This document shows positions 33,837-47,576 of a DNA stretch of 64,000 nt, in pieces (position 1 is the first letter of the stretch; every line of letters begins with the position of its first letter). Source of the stretch: Bugulina stolonifera (lineage: Eukaryota > Bryozoa > Gymnolaemata > Cheilostomatida > Bugulidae); assembly GCA_935421135.1 (NCBI GenBank), contig OW285189.1, positions 21,020,298 through 21,084,297 on the forward strand. Direction: 5' to 3'. The notes beneath the pieces were generated by a model. That model was not told where the DNA came from, made no database searches, and saw nothing but the letters and a program-made list of their open reading frames with translations. The translations under genes were made by a program, and so were the position numbers.

Positions 33837-34370
33837 GCTGCCAGTTGGTAGGCTATTAATGAGACTTAAAGTACAAAGTGCAGGTCTGGACCAAGCCTAC
33901 AACATATGAAACCTTTGAGCTTTTGTTAAATAGGTTATTAATCTGCACATAATTTGGCTGGTGTTCAACCTGATAGCTTGGTTACACAGAACACTGGAGA
34001 AGTGACAACTGACCAGGCAAACATTCAGTCTAATAGATGCTAAATAGCGTTCAATGTAAGGCAGCCTATCGAGAAGCATATTTCTATACTGCGACAATAG
34101 GCAATCTAACTCGTCCTGTTGGGTGTGCTAGCGCTCTAGAGACAATCTGAATCGCCATTGTATTGTTGTAGGCCTACATTATAATATAGAATGCCTACTT
34201 ACTACTAAAAGTTATAATTAATTACATAATTGGTCCATTACTTATACCTTATGCACAACTACTATTAACTATATTGTACTCAGTTAGTATTCACTTTCAG
34301 AGGGTCTGACAGTGATGAGTGACTGTCATTGGTCTGGGTTGCTTTTGCTTCTCTCTGATATTCAGTAGTG

Positions 34371-35800
34371 GTTACTGTTACCATTGCTTTTTTTGTAGGG
34401 GGGTCTCTTTCTCAAAAAATCATGGTCTGTTGAGGGTGCTCCCGGGAGCCACCTTTCAGCTTAAAAAGTAGCCGTAGTCATAGCCAGGCATCATGCATCC
34501 TATTAGGAATATACATGTTACCTGGTACATGTACATGTATATCAATATGCTATGGTGAACCCCAATGTTGACTCACGATTTAACATACATGTACATATAT
34601 GTATTGCAGTGAACAGCCAGCTAAGGAGAATAGCTAACCTTGCATGTATTACCAGACTGAATGTGCTTTAAAGGGCCGATCCAATGTATTTGTGAAGAAT
34701 ATATATAATTATATTTTTTACCATTTCCATTTACCATCGACCATTTCCTTGGACTGCAATAAAGGCACTTTTATATACTTTGTGGTGCTTTTTAACTAGG
34801 AGTCTATTAGCCTAGGTTCCTGACGGAGCCGAAACCCAGAGTAACTAGCATAGGGTCGTACCCATGAGGTTATCAACAGAAAAAGGAACACTCGGACCTA
34901 CGGGTCATAATAATAAGCAGCAAGTAGCTCATCTATTACTTAGTGCATAGACCACTTTCGGTCCCTCCCACATGACTACAAGTGTACGCAAGAACTTTAC
35001 AAAAAATAACATTTCAACGTCAGCAAAAAACCAAAAAGAGCGGCGAGATGAGACATTTAGCTTACAGCAGATCGGTAGCAATTAGCTTGAGAATTATTAA
35101 AAGCTGTGCGGAGCTCTTTCAATAGTCTCTCTTCTTAGAGACACTATAACCTCTAACTTGCTCATTTATACATTTGGTCCTCCACTGGCGTTATTTGTAC
35201 CCAGACCCTATGTCATGTTGTACTATAACATGGTGGAGAAAAGGGAGGCACAGTGCAATCAACGAAAATGACAAATGCCAAACAAGAGACAGAAGTCCAG
35301 CACAACGGGGATGAACAATTTCCCATCGTCTGGGAAATCTTAGCAAAATAACTCTAATCATTTATATGACATTAGTGTATAGGATGCTTCGTATGCAAGG
35401 AATTTGTCTTTTGAACAATCAGAGACTTGTTTGACATCCATGAAAATAAATACTAGTTCCTCACCGGGATTGAACCTGGCACCTCTACGGCACCTAATCG
35501 CCTAGTGCAGTAGGCGGAACATACTACTGCTACACCAGCTCAGCAACCTTAAAAAAGAAAGCTTTGCCAGGGAGCAGTGTAGATAAGCTCTGAGCCAACT
35601 GTACACAAAGCACCCCTCATATTACGTCCACGTTGCTATATATTCCGCAAAACATTTGACCATGAGTTCTACATGTATAATAATGTCAAGCAATGCAATA
35701 GGAGTGCTATGTAGCATGTGTGAAGTTGAGTGCGTGGAGGGAATCTGAAATTTATAGGGAGCCCCCTCAACTGATCCTACAAAAAAGCACTGACTGTTAA
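34371..35800. repeat. Possible decayed element with inverted ends
   Basis: The left side carries TGCTTTTTTTGTAGG followed by GTTGAGGGTGCTCCC. The right side, read on the minus strand, carries TGCTTTTTTGTAGG followed by GTTGAGGGGGCTCCC. Order and spacing are similar, so these are probably inverted repeats about 1.3 kb apart. No target duplication or ORF was found. A segment near 34890 (CTCGGACCTACGGGTC) recurs inverted near 62090. Confidence 0.45.
35454..35550 (-). repeat. tRNA-derived SINE, copy A
   Basis: On the minus strand an A-box-like TGGTGTAGCAG (35527-35537) and a B box GGTTCAATCCC (35466-35476) lie about 60 bp apart. The body TGCACTAGGCGATTAGGTG is shared with copy B at 55282-55378, and GGTGCCGTAGAGG with copy C at 41988-42040. 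The acceptor-stem ends do not pair well, which argues against a working tRNA. Confidence 0.75.
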
Positions 35801-36700
35801 TTAACTCTTACTCTTCTTTATAATAATATAATTACAATACATATAGAATACATACAACTTTTAGCTTTAGCTTATCATAATCATTACGATTATGATTATC
35901 CTCATTCACATAAAATAATATAAATACTTAGGACCTATATCAAATATTATTATTAATTATATGATATTTATTACATTACGTATACATATACAATTATATA
36001 TATACATATACAATTATATATTATTATAACTATATTATTATGATTTATCAGATGAGATTATCAAGAGGCATAACCTTCTTGTTAGATTCAATTAGCCTCC
36101 AACCTCATCTCATACAGACCCAATTAAAATTTTTATATTTTATATTAAATAAATTCTAATTCAGTAATTCAACTAAAATTCATTAATTAATTGAGTCAGG
36201 AAAGGAATGGAATGAGTCAAAATCAATGGGGCCACTGGCTGGTATAACAGGGCAGAAATTATCTGGGTAACTGCATTATATACGACATTGTCATGAATTG
36301 AATAGTACATGTATAAGAGAAGAGTAATCATTACATTAAAATTACAAAACAGTTTGAAAAATCAAAATGGGAAGAGATAGAGAATAGGAATGGGACTGAA
36401 AAATAAAATGTAGACAGAACGTGCATTAGCTAGCACAGAATTCCCCGCCATACATAAGTCATTGGTGTTGAGCCAATAAAAGTTACACTAGCAACTTAAT
36501 ATGATGTCACAGTATTAGGGTCATAACCTTTGGTGCATGCCGGGTAGAAAAACAACGTTAGGTTCATTCAGTGTTTACTGCAAACAACCGAAGTTAGCGA
36601 ATTCATGAACTGATTTTGTGTTGTAGTCGCATCTAAGCTATAAAATACTACACTTTCCTAAAAACATTTTAGATGGTTTATATTATTGTGTAGCATTCTG

Positions 36701-38938
36701 ATGGACGGACAAGCACCTAAAGTAAAGGGTGAGTTGGCACATTGATAATATAATAATAAATATAGGAATTAAAAAATTCCAAAACAATTCAAATCTTCAC
36801 CAAGACCAAGCGAATTTTTTTATTTTAATTTTTGTTGGGATTATGTTCTAATTCTATTGCCATCTACAATGCACTCCAGACCAATGACAATTAAATCACA
36901 TTGATTGGGCTTCGGTCAGGATGTTTGATATTTATATTATTAGTTTATAATTAATAATCATGGTAATCTAAATCTGAATATTTTTACGTCGAAATCTGAA
37001 AATGAAAATTTATTATTATTGTTATTATTATTATTATTTATTATTATTAGTTAGTAATTAGGCTATGTAACTAAGTCACTATCTAAGACAATCATTATAC
37101 TTTTATTTGATTTACGAACTACAGAAAATCAAATCATTGTTTTTTCAAATGAACTACTTAGTTAGTCTTATCATAGTCCTACACATGTCATATTGATATT
37201 AAATTAATACTTTAGTCATTCTCAATGACAAATGAAAATGAAATTTTCACACCATTAATTGAAAATAGGACATCAGTATTAGAATATAAACATATTATAT
37301 TCAAGAAAATTCTTTTCTCAAATTTTGATTGAATAAGGTAAGGCCTATGTGTTGCCACAAATTTTACTTTGGTAAAGTCAAATGCTGTAGCATAATAAGC
37401 ATGGCATTGGAAGAATAATCCACTCACATTAACTTGAAAAAGGCCTGGGCATGTCGTTGAATAAAGCATTCACGTTAATTTGTTAATATCCCAATTCCAA
37501 ATAGCCAGATTATGTAAGCATTTTTGTTGTGTATCGTAATTCGTAACAGAATGTTTTGTCTTGAGCCACGTGCTAAGGTCCCAATGCCAAAATTGCACTG
37601 GAACTAACCGTTCTATTGTCATACTTTGTTTCATTTCGTCCAATACTGAAGTCGGTAGCAATGTGCACTCAACTACTCATGTGAGCCTGTATCTTAGTTA
37701 AGGATGGAGGGTTCACAAGAGTGGTTCTTCTTTTGCTGATTTCTGGCATATATGTTTGGCAACTCCACCAGGAGTTTTTTGCACACGTATTATTTTGCCG
37801 TTCATTGTAACTGTCCATTCAAGTAATTCCCTCTTATCTAATATTGTTGCCAAATTATGTGGCAGGTGAAGATATCGGGCACTAATGAAATGTCTACATT
37901 GTCTGTCATTTTTTTATATTTTGTATTGTTGTTACTTTGTATCTTTAGTTCCTCAACCAAAATTGCATGGCAATTCGCTAAAACGTTCTTCTCCGAGTAT
38001 ATTTGGCCAGCCAAAGGTAAGTTTTCATCTTTTCAGTAAAGAAATTTCATTATTGAAGATGTTTTAAAAACTTGCATGCACATTATTTTGATAACAAGTA
38101 CATTATCATAATGTGATGAATGCAGCAATTTTATTTTCTATGAGTTTTATAAAATTATTGTACGAAGGAGGAAACTTGTAGTCCGATGACAATGTATATT
38201 TCAGGCAAAGCTACCCCGAACTAGAGGAACAGGTCGAACCAAGGAGGATTTTCTTGAATTTTGTTTAACAGTCTTGAAATATGCTGAATATCACCCAGAT
38301 GAAGATAAAATGGATATGGTAAGGTTATTTTTATCACAGTCATGTGGATTTAGCTACTATTTACCACCAGGAGCTCCTTCATTTGGCACACTAGAAGTGG
38401 TCACTATTTCATAAACATTGCTATCTGCTGCATTGCTGGGTTTTGCCTTTATGTTACAACATACAAGATTACTTTTACAGCCAAGTAAAGAACAGCAATA
38501 TAACAGAGCAAGTTTGAACAGTGATGGTTTGGGCAGCAATAGTGATTCAGGTGGTTCAAATGGCACTCATGGTTATGATGGTTCTTCAACTGCAACAGCT
38601 GCCAGCTCCTCTGAAGGTATGTAGCTACTTGCTACTCTTAGAATAGAAACTCCTATGATTTATTGTATTCGAAGTACATAGACATGGTGTTTAAATACAA
38701 TGTGATGTCAATTGTAGATGATGAGGCAATCACTTGCTTCTGCAGAAAACCATTTGCCAACCGACCGATGATAGAGTGTGGCAGTTGTCAAACGTGGATA
38801 CATTTATCATGTGCTAAAATACGAAGGACGCACATTCCAGATGTTTACATATGTAACAAGTGTCGGGATGTCTCCCAGTCTGCCAGGAAATCTGGGAGAC
38901 CACGAGTTGAAACGAAAAAGCTTGTGGATGATGTTTAG
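36701..38938 (+). CDS. PHF13/23-like: PHF13/PHF23-like PHD finger protein
   Basis: In vertebrates PHF13 and PHF23 are nuclear proteins whose C-terminal PHD finger reads H3K4me3. Five exons join in frame to 188 codons: 36701-36728, 37949-38016, 38205-38318, 38481-38616, 38718-38938. A short N-terminus leads to [20 protein letters not shown], matching the conserved block before the PHD finger in this family. A Ser/Gly/Asn-rich linker follows (about 74-115). The PHD finger has all eight zinc ligands: C122, C124, C136, C139, H144, C147, C161, C164. It includes [20 protein letters not shown], with Met133 and Trp142 as probable H3K4me3-pocket residues. A basic tail ([12 protein letters not shown]) ends the protein. 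It is about half the length of the vertebrate proteins, so it may be the pre-duplication single gene. Confidence 0.92.
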
Positions 38939-40052
38939 TCTCCTACATTTTTGCATTGTTATTCAGTTTAACTTGCTCCAAGTCTATATTATAGTCCTAT
39001 GCAATTATGGATTGTTCTGTTACGCACCAAGACGTATCTCAAAGCAATATTTTTATACTAAATAGTAGGCTCGGTTTCTCAACTTGTTCAAGTGTGCTCT
39101 GCTATGAGATGAGTATTAGTTCATTCATAGCTAGTTTACTGCCACTTCACACTGGTCTCATGTACATAAGATTTTATCGTTAGTAGTTATATTATACAAT
39201 ATTGGTACCTTGCCCGTTTGCCCTGGCTCTAAATATTTACTTACATTTTTAAATTGTAATAGATACAATAGTCTATTTTTAAATCCTCAGTCACTGTACC
39301 AAGTTGATTATAGTGTACTTCCTTTCAGCTATTGCCTTAGTCTCTACCTACATTTACATTCCTTTGGCAGGCTAATTTGTACAGTTCCAAACCTACTCCA
39401 CATGTAATATTAGTAGTTACCACAGTTACATATTTAAACAAGTAGAAAAACTACAATCTTCCTGATCCTGAGCTACATGTACTAGTTTTAATTTTGAATT
39501 TCTATATACTGTTATATTATAACCCTTTTTTGTTTCATACCGTTTCATAGCCAGTCAAGATGTTTCATACATGAGTAATCTCCTCTCATTTTGAACTGTG
39601 GTGGGGGCAGCATCTACATACGTATGTTGGTACTGGATGTAGCAGATTATCTAAGGTTAATCTTGAGAATTCAAATGTATGAACATTGTTATTGTAGTCA
39701 GGGTGCAAGGGCAATCAACACTATTGCATTATCATTATTATAGTACCACTTCATAACTATTATACTCAAAAGATTCTTTGTACATACAGATGTGTAATCT
39801 TTATTCACCACTTATCTTACCAAGATATAACTATTTTACTTGGGATATTATATTAATAAAAAATTACAGAAATATTTAACAAACTCTAGTGTTTTATGGC
39901 TGATGAATTTTGTACAATATATTATATAATACCCAACAAGAGGAATGTTAGTCGTTCTGTGACTATTGTTTACTGTTGTAATACCCCAGCTTGCCAATGA
40001 CAATCACTGAAACTGCTGGTACAAGCCCCTTCCAACTGACCAGGGGTACATA
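38939..40052. other. Convergent 3' region, PHD gene and METTL1
   Basis: No coding exon is supported. It should contain the 3' UTRs of two convergent genes: an AATAAA at 39855-39860 for the plus-strand gene and a minus-strand AATAAA near 39799 for METTL1. The two predicted ends overlap by about 60 bp. Confidence 0.55.
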
Positions 40053-41902
<1,850 letters not shown>

Positions 41903-41987
41903 TTTCCGTTCTCAGAATTGCCTATAATAATTTTTTATAGCGTTTTGGTAAGTGGCACATATACAATATGCATGCATGGAATTTTCA

Positions 41988-42040
41988 GGTGCCGTAGAGG
42001 CCCCACGTTCAAACCCCAGTCAGAGATTGGTATTTTTATT
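41988..42040 (+). repeat. tRNA-derived SINE fragment, copy C
   Basis: A truncated copy with GGTGCCGTAGAGGC, a mutated B box (CGTTCAAACCCC) and the tail CAGTCAGAGATTGGT, matching copies A and B. The A-box half is missing. Confidence 0.6.
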
Positions 42041-43821
42041 GATTAGAAACAAGCTTCTGAGGCTCTGACTACTCAAAAGGCATATTCCTTGCCTAAAAAC
42101 ATCATATTATATAAAAATAGCTAAACCCCTAAAACCCCTTGCTTGAACAGAACCACTATTTAGCTAACATGGTACCTAAAAGAGCAAAAAGTATTTGCTG
42201 TAATATGATTTTTAAGTAGCAAGAAGAAGCAGTAGCTTAATCAGTGGTTTTGTGAGCAAGCTATAGTAACTGCAGGTGGTCCTACTGCACAGCATGTAAT
42301 GTTTTTAAATATGAATAAACACACAACTTAGCTAAGCTTACTTCTAATAGGTTTAAAGCCTAAAAAAACTTTTGATGGATGAATTTGCTAAGAATTTTCA
42401 CCGCAGAATGCTTCAGTACTAGCAAACTGAAACTCACAAAAATCAGATGCAAATACTTCCTACTATTAGGGTAACAACATTCCTAGTCAAAATGCCAAAC
42501 AAATGGCACAGTCAACTGCTGACTACTTTTGAAGGGTGAGATCGTTTATAGCCATGCTATATTAAATATTATATTAAACATTCATTATGATTAAGTCAAA
42601 ATAGCCACTTCAAAGTTAACCATATTGATTGTAGGGCAGACTATATCTCCTGTGCTCTGGTAGATTTCATACCCACAGTGTATTTTATCCAGGAATGGAT
42701 TTTATGAAATTGTGCACAATATGTAAGTTCAGTGATTTTTTGGGGTATGCAAAATGCTATGTAACATGAATCACTTTCACTTTGGAGACATGTGAATATT
42801 TTTCCTAAAAAACACCGGAAACGGATATATAGACTGTATTCATTCTTTATGCCATTGTCCAATTACAGCAAAGAATTGCAGACCAATAGAAGTGCGTAAA
42901 AAGGTCAAATGTCCAATAAAAGGACGCAAGATGAAATCAGGTTTGTAGCTGCTCCAACTCTATAGTTTTCTTCCTAACTTCCAAGCTCAATGATAATATA
43001 TTATCATTGTCCAAGCTAGTAAATGTTAAAAATTAGAGAGTGGAATGGCTAAGCCGAGTTACTAGATACTAGTATATAGCAACTTTGAGCAAAGATCTTT
43101 CGATTTGTTGTAGGCGAAGTTGCTAGATACTAGTAGCTTTAGTGTAGGCACTAAATTAATGTAAATACTCATACTTATACTATCAGAGATATTTGCAAGT
43201 TTTATTTTCTTTTGGAAACTCAAGTTGCCATGGCCAACTCTTAGTTGTGACTCTTCAAGTTACAATTTGCAAGTCAATTCTTTTTAGTGACTAATAAAAA
43301 ATTTCAAATTACAAGTTAAATATTTACATGTCTCCAGAAACTCAAGCTTTTATCAAGTTATCTTGACCAACTACATGTCAAGTTACAATTCAATTCTTTT
43401 CTTGTTTAACTCCAGTGTCTTGTTCTAGAGTCATTGGGCTATTATTTAGCTTCTGGTGAAATATTGTTAGGAAATGGTGCCAGAAGTTCAAATTTCAACG
43501 CAAGATGCCACCGTTTTGGTGTAAAATGTGTTATGATTGTGGTTATTTCTATTCATTGCAATAAAAACTCGAGTTATTGAATGTTTCAACATGATGATGT
43601 GTGAGTTAAGAGTCTTTCATCATAGCCATAATTAAATTACAATTCAAGTTACAAGTTATTGATTTTGATTTTTTTATGGCTAATACATTCAAGGCACGAG
43701 TCTTTCTAAGAAGCCACAAAATGTTGATTGAGTTAACACAAGTGAGAGTCTTTAACTCGAGTCTAGCATGTCTGCTATAACTAAACTATCTACTCATACT
43801 GCTACTACTACAACTATTTTA

Positions 43822-44337
43822 CAGAGCTAGGTCCAAGTCATAGATTTGACTTGACTTGCCAATTCAAGTCACAACTTGACTTGGACTTGCCAACATGTCG
43901 ACTTGACTTGACTTTGACTTGCACGTCAATGTGACTTGACTTGACTTGGACACACGAATGACTTGTGACTTTGACTTGGTTTCTGCCAAATCAGTATGGA
44001 GGATAAAAATTTTGTACAGTCTCAACCGTAGTGCCAATATTACTACACATATAGGCTAGTTGCCATAATTGTATAACATGGTTTTTCGTGCATTGGGATG
44101 TTTACTAAAAGAAAAAGTGATGTTTTGAAAAATGTAAAATTTTTGGAGTTATTCCCCACTTGACTTGCATTTCGACTTGCAAGTAGACAAGTCGACCTTG
44201 ACTTGACTTGTGACGTGCATGACGGCTGACTTGACTTGACTTGAGGCAGCACTGACTTGACTTGGACTTGAATTGCCTCCAAAATTGTAGAAATGACTTG
44301 ACTTGTTGACTTGAAAGTCGACTTGGACCCAACTCTG
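43822..44337. mobile_element. hAT-type element with AAGTC-satellite arms, copy 2
   Basis: Same family as 30632-31703 but in the opposite orientation and with about half the length missing from the core. The ends CAGAGCTAGGTCCAAGTC and GACTTGGACCCAACTCTG are inverted repeats. The flanks CTATTTTA (43814-43821 and 44338-44345) are a perfect 8-bp duplication. The arms are GACTT/AAGTC arrays. It lies about 400 bp upstream of the TAF11 start codon. Confidence 0.93.
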
Positions 44338-44732
44338 CTATTTTACCTCTTCGGAGGGTATTTGACAGGAAATTTTAAACTCAAAGCTGAACTGAACCTC
44401 TCTCTTCTAATCTTTCTCGGTTGTGTACTTGATAGCAATTGAAATCTCAAATCTGCTATTAGTTACCCAATTACTTTCAAGCCAATTTCCTGGTGTCACT
44501 ATACTGCCAGAGATAGAGGCATTTAAAAATGTGAGTCTGTTTATAATCTCTCTGATCTGACTATGGAAAAAGGTTCAATGTTGTTTTCTTGCAAGAAATT
44601 ATGGTCGCAAAATCTTGAAATTATAATGTTCTCAAAAATTCACAAAAATTAAGTAGGCTTACGACAAAAACGTCTGCTTTTGAGTAACCTTCTAATCTGT
44701 GAATCTTTCTAGTTTGGAATCACAAGTTCACA

Positions 44733-46026
44733 ATGTCAGATGAACCCGTAGCCAAGGCATTGCGTTTAGATGACGCTACTTCAGGACCATTGGTTAATGA
44801 TAAATCTGAACCATCTACCAGCTCTGCAGAACAACCAGCTGAAGAAAAGGCTGTTGATGCGGAACAGATGCGAAAAGATAGGCAAGCGAAAAAGGAAGAT
44901 GAAAGAAAGCGAATGCAGTAAGACTGATATATTTCATTAATATAGTTGAGAGAGGTAGTTAAAAGAAAATTGTAGGGTGGCTGCTCATCAGTAACAAGTC
45001 CAGTAGGATTGGTACTGCGTAATTTATTTGAATACATTTTGCAGATTCATCTTGCGTCTTATACTTGTACGCATACAGTTACCTAGATATCCCATTGCTT
45101 TAATGTCATGTCATAAGTTTTTTTTATATTCTAGAATCCTGGTGTCAAATTTTTCTGAAGAGCAGCTCAATAGATATGAAATGTATAGAAGAGCTTGCTT
45201 TCCAAAAGCATCAGTGAAAAGAGTAAGTGTCTTAGAAAAAAATTGATAATAGTAGTTTTATAACGCCATAATTTTATTCTTTAGCTAATTATACACATTT
45301 CATTGAATACAAGTTTCTGTGAATTGTGACATATTCGATGTGCTATGCCTATTATGTAATTGTTTTATTTATGTTTTCAGTTGATGCAGACTATTACAGG
45401 GACGTCAGTATCTCAGAATGTGGTCATTGCCATGGCTGGGATTTCTAAGGTGTACGTTGGAGAAATAGTAGAGCAAGGTATGCTTCATGCACTGTAGAGT
45501 GTGGTGCAACACTGGGTAGTTGGTAGTTGTCCTCTCTCTAGAAATGGTTTTCATTCTAGGTGTTTCATCCACAAAATTGCCTAATTTTTATTACAACTGC
45601 ACTGTTGCTTTCTAGTCAATGGATCCTTACTTATTTACCGCGCAAATACTTCAGATCTACTCCATTGTTAGTAACAAAACGAGTTGTGTGGAGTTTGGTT
45701 CCCCTTTTGGTTTTTGAGAATATAACTCCAAGTCTCTTGAGATTAACATAATATTACATGTATTATATAGCGTAATATTAACTGTTTCAATATTTACTTA
45801 TACTATATTTACAAAAATATTATATACATTGTACAGTGATTATGCATTCTGTTTAGTTTTCATCTAAGATGAAATGTTGTTGATTTATAATTTAGCTTTA
45901 GATGTAAAGGAGAAGTGGGGAGAAAGTGGTCCAATTAAGCCTAAACACATAAGAGAAGCTGTGAGATTGTTGAAGGAAAAAACAAGTATCCCAAACTGTC
46001 GTAAATCTATGTCTATTCATAGGTGA
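44733..46026 (+). CDS. TAF11: TFIID subunit TAF11
   Basis: TAF11 is a histone-fold subunit of the general transcription factor TFIID and pairs with TAF13. Four exons join in frame to 166 codons: 44733-44917, 45135-45222, 45381-45477, 45896-46026. Residues 1-60 are acidic and disordered, ending in a charged helix ([15 protein letters not shown]). The histone fold (about 62-150) contains [54 protein letters not shown] and [15 protein letters not shown], all strongly conserved in the family. The final CRKSMSIHR tail replaces the basic tail of other animals. The start is the first ATG of the open frame and gives a typical acidic leader. Confidence 0.96.
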
Positions 46027-47576
46027 TTGGTCACATTTCATCCCTGCTATTTTAATCCCATGTACATTGGCCAGATGTCTATTTTTGTAACAGAGCCATA
46101 TCTTACATAATCTTATTTAGGCCACAGTGAAGGCTCATACGTTAATCTTTTACTATCAAGCAGGTAACATTCTGTATTATTCATTGTTGTATTACGTATG
46201 CTATTATATATTAGCAGTTGTACTTCTTCTGCAACTGGCAGCTTATCAATAGGTCACGACTCACGAGTATAAACTGAGGGCCTCTAGTTTATACTCTAGT
46301 TGCTCTATTATAATTATATCTAAAAACAATTCAAGCTTAGGACTAGCATTACTGTACTGAGGCCTACATTTATTATTGTATGAACTGCCCCCAGTGTTAT
46401 AATAAATATGAAATATGCATAATTACCTTCATATCAGTAGCTACAAGCTTTTTGAACCAGCAGAAGAAAAGCTAAGCTAAGAGTAACAATAATTTGATTA
46501 CCACTTACCAGGCTAGCTGTAATTATTTTCATTTTTAAATACCTAAAAGGAGAGTACCCACTCCTAAGCTGGAGACTGTAGCTATTAATAGTAATTACCT
46601 GCTGGTATAGAGTTACCATAACTTAACACTAACAGGTTTGATAAATAACCGTATAGTAAGTATAATATTATCTAGTATCATTATGCTTGCATTTTTAGTA
46701 GCTGGAGATAAGCTACTTCCTTAGCTCTGTTACAATGGCTACATGTAGAAACATATTTTAAGAGCGTGTATAGTGTGCCGACCCATTTGTGGGGTGCACA
46801 CCATACACACTAATGTGCATTAAAATGTGGAGAAAAAGATATTAGACCATTTTTTGTAGAATCTGTTTATAATATTTTTGTAGTTGTCTATTGTCGTTAT
46901 TTTCTGACAATTCATTCTCCTTAGTTAAGCTGGTTTAGTAGTTTGATACCACATAATATATTGGCTACACATTAATGAACATGATCACTGGAAGGTTACA
47001 GTGCAGTTAGGTCATTTAGTACAATTTACTAGTGATGGTGTTCTATGACGTGAAATGAGAAGTACGTGATTGTACGCTTGCAGTACATGTGCAGTATGTA
47101 GTCATTATTCTGCCAAAAGTTGTGTGCTCTTGCAGATTAAAAGAGAGTACAACTTCGGACTATTAACGAATAGTTCCGACGAAACTTGTCCTACGTTCAT
47201 AGACTTTATACAATCAGTATTTACTATCACATATTAATGTTAGATACCGATTATTTGTAAGGTTTTCCTCAATCTCGTGGACCAATGATAGCACAGTGTT
47301 ACAATTTTGAATTGAAATTTTTTTGTCGTTTTCTAGTTATCGATAATTTAATACCACAAATTTTGTAAATTTGTTAAAACAAACTACATCATAGGTAAAA
47401 TTTTATGATGGGGAAAAACTGCAACGATGAACAAAAATTTTTATAGTACCAACAACGTTGCATGATAGTTTTTAATTCCAAATAACAATACAATTGCCAA
47501 CAAATCAATCTAAAAATTAAAATTTTAATTAAATTTTAAAATCCTCTGTTGTCTTCTTTCTTCTCACTTAAATAAA
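46027..47576. other. Intergenic, TAF11 to LINE
   Basis: Contains the TAF11 3' end (AATAAA at 46401-46406, 375 nt after the stop). An imperfect hairpin lies near 46765-46815 (GTGTATAGTGTGC with GCACACCATACAC). No coding exon is supported. No endonuclease domain for the following LINE was recognised here. Confidence 0.5.

Larger units (their letters stand above)
33837..36700. other. Shared 5' region between TIPIN and PHD gene
   Basis: A 2.9-kb interval between divergent genes, without a supported coding exon. It holds a tRNA-derived SINE (35454-35550), a possible old element with inverted ends (34371-35800) and very AT-rich ATTATA sequence (about 35820-36060). Confidence 0.55.
41903..44732. 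other. Shared 5' region between METTL1 and TAF11
   Basis: A 2.8-kb interval between divergent start codons. It contains a truncated SINE (41988-42040) and an AAGTC-armed element (43822-44337). The stretch from about 43190 to 43790 is rich in CAAGTT and AAGTTAC words and may be an ancient relative of that element. No coding exon is supported. Confidence 0.55.

Noticed and set aside
35454..35550. Functional tRNA gene on the minus strand
   Set aside because: A and B boxes are present, but the acceptor-stem ends pair poorly and related copies exist, which fits a SINE.
46765..46815. Hairpin with GTGTATAGTGTGC arms as a regulatory RNA
   Set aside because: It is a single copy with imperfect pairing and has no nearby context suggesting a function.
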